Shown here: piece after piece, positions 62,401 through 64,000 of the stretch
Numbering within the stretch: the first letter of the stretch is position 1
Layout: every line of letters starts with the position of its first letter
From: Geodermatophilus saharensis
Lineage (GTDB): Bacteria > Actinomycetota > Actinomycetes > Mycobacteriales > Geodermatophilaceae
Length of the DNA: 64,000 bases
Assembly (NCBI RefSeq): GCF_900188205.1
Contig: NZ_FZOH01000001.1
Coordinates: 468,359-532,358, forward strand
Reading direction: 5' to 3'
Position numbers and translations under genes: made by a program
The notes under the pieces: generated by a model
What the model was told of the DNA's origin: nothing
Database searches by the model: none
What the model saw: only the letters and a program-made list of their open reading frames with translations

Positions 62401-62599
62401 GAAGGCCAAGGAGCAGGCGCAGGAGCCGCTGCCGGCCGACGTGCCGCTCGCCGGTACCTGGGCCGGGCAGCTGATCGCGCAGGTCGGCGACGGCATGGGC
62501 GCGGCCACCTTCGAGGTGCGCAGCGGCAGCCACTGCGCGCGCTGCCCGGCCCGGCGCAGCTGCCCGCTGCACGAGCGCGGCCGGCAGGTCACCTCGTGA
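59411..62599 (+). CDS. adnA: AdnA: helicase-nuclease subunit of the AdnAB recombination motor
   Basis: 1062 residues from GTG 59411. UvrD-like helicase: LDPTQRAVVDHPGGPLLVLAGPGTGKTTTI (Walker A Lys52), VLTFSRRAAAELRDRV, LFVDEYQDTDPAQVELL (motif II), VVGDPDQSIYAFRGAEP, LTAHAAKGLEWDVVCVAGVQEG and FYVACTRARRRLVVT. A C-terminal RecB-type nuclease follows: ETFQRCPLKWVLG, FDVTVGRARLRGQVDRLERD, LVVVDLKTGRTPA and Cys cluster HCARCPARRSCPL for an Fe-S staple. AdnAB resects double-strand breaks in mycobacteria. The ribosome site overlaps the start codon. adnB follows. Confidence 0.93.
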   Translation: MALRGDESGPVYRLVQPAAPPAPPPRLDPTQRAVVDHPGGPLLVLAGPGTGKTTTIVEAVAARIERGVDPEQVLVLTFSRRAAAELRDRVTARVARTIREPLARTFHSYAYGVLRRAALLRGEAPPRLLTAAEQDAVVAELLRGDLAGEGAVRWPASLLPALSTAGFRDELRDLLLRATERGVGPETLAGWARETGTEAWLHAAAFQEQYEAVTAFSTAGGGDASGYDPAELVRAAIAELEDDPALLRAERDRARWLFVDEYQDTDPAQVELLQLLAGGGGDLVVVGDPDQSIYAFRGAEPRGIVEFPDRFRTVTGRPAPRLSLGVSRRSGPALLAVSRRVAETLPGPWEHRRLAAAEGVDEGAAEVHVFGSAAVEAAYVADTLRRAHLVDGVAWSQMAVVVRTALAIGPLRRALTAAGVPVEVGSDDLPLAAQPAVAPLLAALTALLPRPGDEPGALALDEPGAEALLASALGNATVLDLRRLRRAVRIAQAQRGVDADERGAPLATALADEALLEELPEAVARPARRVAGVLAAGRVALARDGSAEDVLWAMWQRSGLAGRWARASAAGGAAGAVADRDLDAVVALFDAAAGFVDRLPSATVAAFVEHLTAQQLPGLDDAGRGSVADAVRLLTAHAAKGLEWDVVCVAGVQEGIWPDLRDRGTLLGAELLVERVAGIDGAVVDRRVQLLAEERRLFYVACTRARRRLVVTAVEGALDGPDAGATASRFLDLVAAPPEEGRPLTPLPRSLTLPALVAELRRAVSDPQTGPARRSAAAAVLRRLADEGVPGASPADWWGLAPLSDDAPLVPDGEPVRVRPSAIETFQRCPLKWVLGAVGAEASPDSSRTVGSAVHAVAQRVAEGLPAAEARAALAEELDALDLGPGWADQRQRMAARDMLDNFLGWHAASRRELLAAEADFDVTVGRARLRGQVDRLERDAAGRLVVVDLKTGRTPARDVDTHGQLAAYQVAVAAGAFGDHGDAPGGASLLQVGSGTKAKEQAQEPLPADVPLAGTWAGQLIAQVGDGMGAATFEVRSGSHCARCPARRSCPLHERGRQVTS

Positions 62600-62678
62600 G
62601 CGAGCTCGCGACCTCACGCATCGGCACAGCAGCCCGGCGAACGCGGCCTACGAGCGCCAGCGAGGAGGTCTCGTGAGC
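62593..62678 (+). mobile_element. 68-bp insert with 9-bp direct repeats at the adnA/adnB junction (MITE-like candidate)
   Basis: CTCGTGAGC occurs at 62593-62601 and again at 62670-62678, bounding 62602-62669. Each copy contains GTGA: the first GTGA includes the adnA stop (TGA 62597-62599), the second includes the adnB start (GTG 62673-62675). Removing one copy plus the insert restores an ordinary 4-base GTGA overlap. The insert ends GCGAGGAGGT, supplying a new ribosome site for adnB. A 26-codon frame (GTG 62596 to TGA 62674-62676) runs through it. Terminal inverted repeats are weak. Confidence 0.5.
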
Positions 62679-64000
62679 CGTCGCACGCCGGCGCCGCCGG
62701 AGGAGCAGCTCGCCTTCGACGACGACCTCTTCGGCGCGCCGCCCGAGCCGGTCCGGCCCCGCCGGGTGCTCACCCCGGCCGAGGTCGCCGAGCGCTGCGG
62801 CCTGTCCTACGCGCCCTCCGACGAGCAGGCGCGGGTGGTGGCGGCGCCGGCCGACCGGCCGCTGGTCGTCGTCGCCGGGGCGGGGTCGGGCAAGACCGAG
62901 ACGATGGCCGCGCGGGTGTGCTGGCTGGTGGCCAACGAGCTGGTCGCACCCGACGCGGTCCTGGGCCTGACCTTCACCCGCAAGGCCGCCAGCGAGCTCA
63001 ACGAGCGCATCCGCATCCGGCTCGGCGCCCTGGCGCGGCACCCGGAGACCGAGCCGGAGCTGCGGGAGCGGCTGGGCGTCGCGATGCCCACGGTGTCGAC
63101 CTACCACGGCTACGCCGCGTCGCTGGTCAGCGAGCACGGGCTGCGCATCGGCGTCGAGCCCGGCGCCGGCGTCCTCGGGCCTGCCATGTGCTGGGGGCAG
63201 GCGGCGTCGGTGGTGTCGGGCTGGACCGGCGACATGGACGACGTCCCGCTGAGCCCGCTGACCACCGTCGAGGACGTGCTGGCGCTGGCCGGCGAGCTCG
63301 GCGAGCACGACATCGAGCCCGACCGGCTGCGCGCGTGGACCGCGCAGCTGGAGCGGCGGATCACCGGCTACCCCGACGCGAAGGGCAAGCGCGGCCCCTA
63401 CAAGACGGTGCTCGACGTGCTCGCCCGGCAGCGCGCCCGCGTGGCGCTGCTGCCGCTGGTCGAGGCGTTCGAGGCGCGCAAGCGGGCCGCCGGCGCCATC
63501 GACCACTCCGACCAGGTGGCGCTGGCGGCGAGGGTTGCGGTCAGCGCGCCGGAGGTCGGCCGCCGGGAGCGCGCCCGCTGGCGGATCGTGCTGCTCGACG
63601 AGTACCAGGACACCAGCGTCGGCCAGCTGCGCATGCTCGAGGCGCTGTTCGGCCGCACCACCGGGCACCCGGTGCTCGCCGTCGGCGACCCGCGGCAGTC
63701 CATCTACGGCTGGCGCGGCGCCTCGGCCGGGACCATCGAGCGCTTCGACCGCACCTTCCCCGGCACCCGCGGGAAGGAGGCCCAGCGGCTCACCCTGGCC
63801 ACCAGCTGGCGCAACGACGGCGCCGTGCTCGCCGTCGCCAACGACGTCGCCGGGCTGCTGCCGGCACCGCCGGTGCCGCTGCCCGACCTCGCGCCCGCCC
63901 CCGGCGCCGCGCACGGGCTGGTCACGGCCGGGCTCTACTCGACCGTCGCCGAGGAGATCGAGGCGCTGGCCGACCGGCTGGCCGCCTGCTGGCGCGGGGA
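62673..64000 (+). CDS. adnB: AdnB: UvrD-like helicase subunit, N-terminal 442 codons (runs off right edge)
   Basis: Starts at GTG 62673 with GAGGAGG 4-5 nt upstream, provided by the inserted segment. Seen: YAPSDEQARVVAAPADRPLVVVAGAGSGKTETMAARV (Walker A Lys74), VLGLTFTRKAASELNERI (motif Ia), TVSTYHGYAASLVSEHGLRIG, AIDHSDQVALAARV, RIVLLDEYQDTSVGQLRML (Walker B/motif II), VLAVGDPRQSIYGWRGA (motif III) and LTLATSWRN. It is the partner of AdnA (Rv3201c type), with the lead motor and second nuclease. The rest of the helicase and the nuclease domain lie beyond the window. Confidence 0.95.
   Translation, partial: MSRRTPAPPEEQLAFDDDLFGAPPEPVRPRRVLTPAEVAERCGLSYAPSDEQARVVAAPADRPLVVVAGAGSGKTETMAARVCWLVANELVAPDAVLGLTFTRKAASELNERIRIRLGALARHPETEPELRERLGVAMPTVSTYHGYAASLVSEHGLRIGVEPGAGVLGPAMCWGQAASVVSGWTGDMDDVPLSPLTTVEDVLALAGELGEHDIEPDRLRAWTAQLERRITGYPDAKGKRGPYKTVLDVLARQRARVALLPLVEAFEARKRAAGAIDHSDQVALAARVAVSAPEVGRRERARWRIVLLDEYQDTSVGQLRMLEALFGRTTGHPVLAVGDPRQSIYGWRGASAGTIERFDRTFPGTRGKEAQRLTLATSWRNDGAVLAVANDVAGLLPAPPVPLPDLAPAPGAAHGLVTAGLYSTVAEEIEALADRLAACWRG

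Noticed and set aside
62596-62676. 26-codon frame between adnA and adnB as a real gene
   Set aside because: Its boundaries are explained by the duplicated GTGA, and its composition is not protein-like. Treated as a by-product of the insert.

Overview
The window is very GC-rich DNA that is almost entirely coding. Many genes start with GTG, stop/start overlaps (ATGA or GTGA) are common, and there are no tRNA, rRNA or CRISPR loci. Gene content (mtrAB-lpqB, secA with a C-terminal metal-binding tail, DUF3499, DUF3107, DUF3152, DUF6758, DUF6912, moeZ, adnAB, an F420/PPOX-type oxidoreductase, a mycothiol-type DinB-like enzyme) is that of an actinobacterium. Codon use and gene order fit a member of the Geodermatophilaceae (Blastococcus, Geodermatophilus or Modestobacter type); the genus is an inference.

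Layout. (1) 0-23 kb is a conserved chromosomal block that recalls, from memory, the M. tuberculosis Rv3259-Rv3240c region: DUF3499, manB, a Trm112-like protein, a SIS-domain protein, a DUF808 membrane protein, manA, a YfhO-like membrane protein, a secreted HNH nuclease, ahcY, mtrA-mtrB-lpqB, comF, hpf, a small GNAT/PPOX/SDR group and secA. (2) 23-46 kb is more lineage-specific. It holds a serine hydrolase with a MarR regulator, a DUF6459/LysM pair, a small HTH protein beside an orphan CpaB-like/CpaE-like pair, a WS/DGAT homologue, and a minimal type VII secretion-like locus (FHA-FtsK/SpoIIIE ATPase diverging from a WXG100 protein). It continues with an HTTM membrane protein and partner, MaoC, NUDIX, DUF6758, PH, PHP and RecB-nuclease genes, a lysE/lysG exporter-regulator pair and an MpaB-type oxygenase. 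(3) 46-64 kb returns to conserved order resembling Rv3211-Rv3201c: DEAD-box helicase, ferritin-like protein, DUF3107, TetR, alpha/beta hydrolase, DUF3152 metalloprotease, an ABC transporter, moeZ, DinB-like enzyme, alkyltransferase-like protein, adnA and the start of adnB.

The functional themes are nucleotide-sugar supply (manB/manA), envelope sensing and secretion (MtrAB-LpqB, SecA, the T7SS-like pair), methyl-cycle turnover (ahcY), ribosome hibernation (hpf) and DNA repair (adnAB, ATL, RecB-type nuclease).

The regulatory layer is unusually readable. A TANNNT -10 box sits so that the predicted +1 falls on or within a few bases of the start codon of many genes, which implies widespread leaderless mRNAs and corrects several start sites. 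Immediately after stop codons there is a dispersed, oriented, palindromic repeat of 64-72 bp (four copies and one remnant). Other points of note are a CTG-initiated DEAD-box helicase, a switch-like leader before ahcY, and a 68-bp segment bounded by a 9-bp direct repeat that appears to have inserted precisely in the adnA/adnB stop-start overlap.
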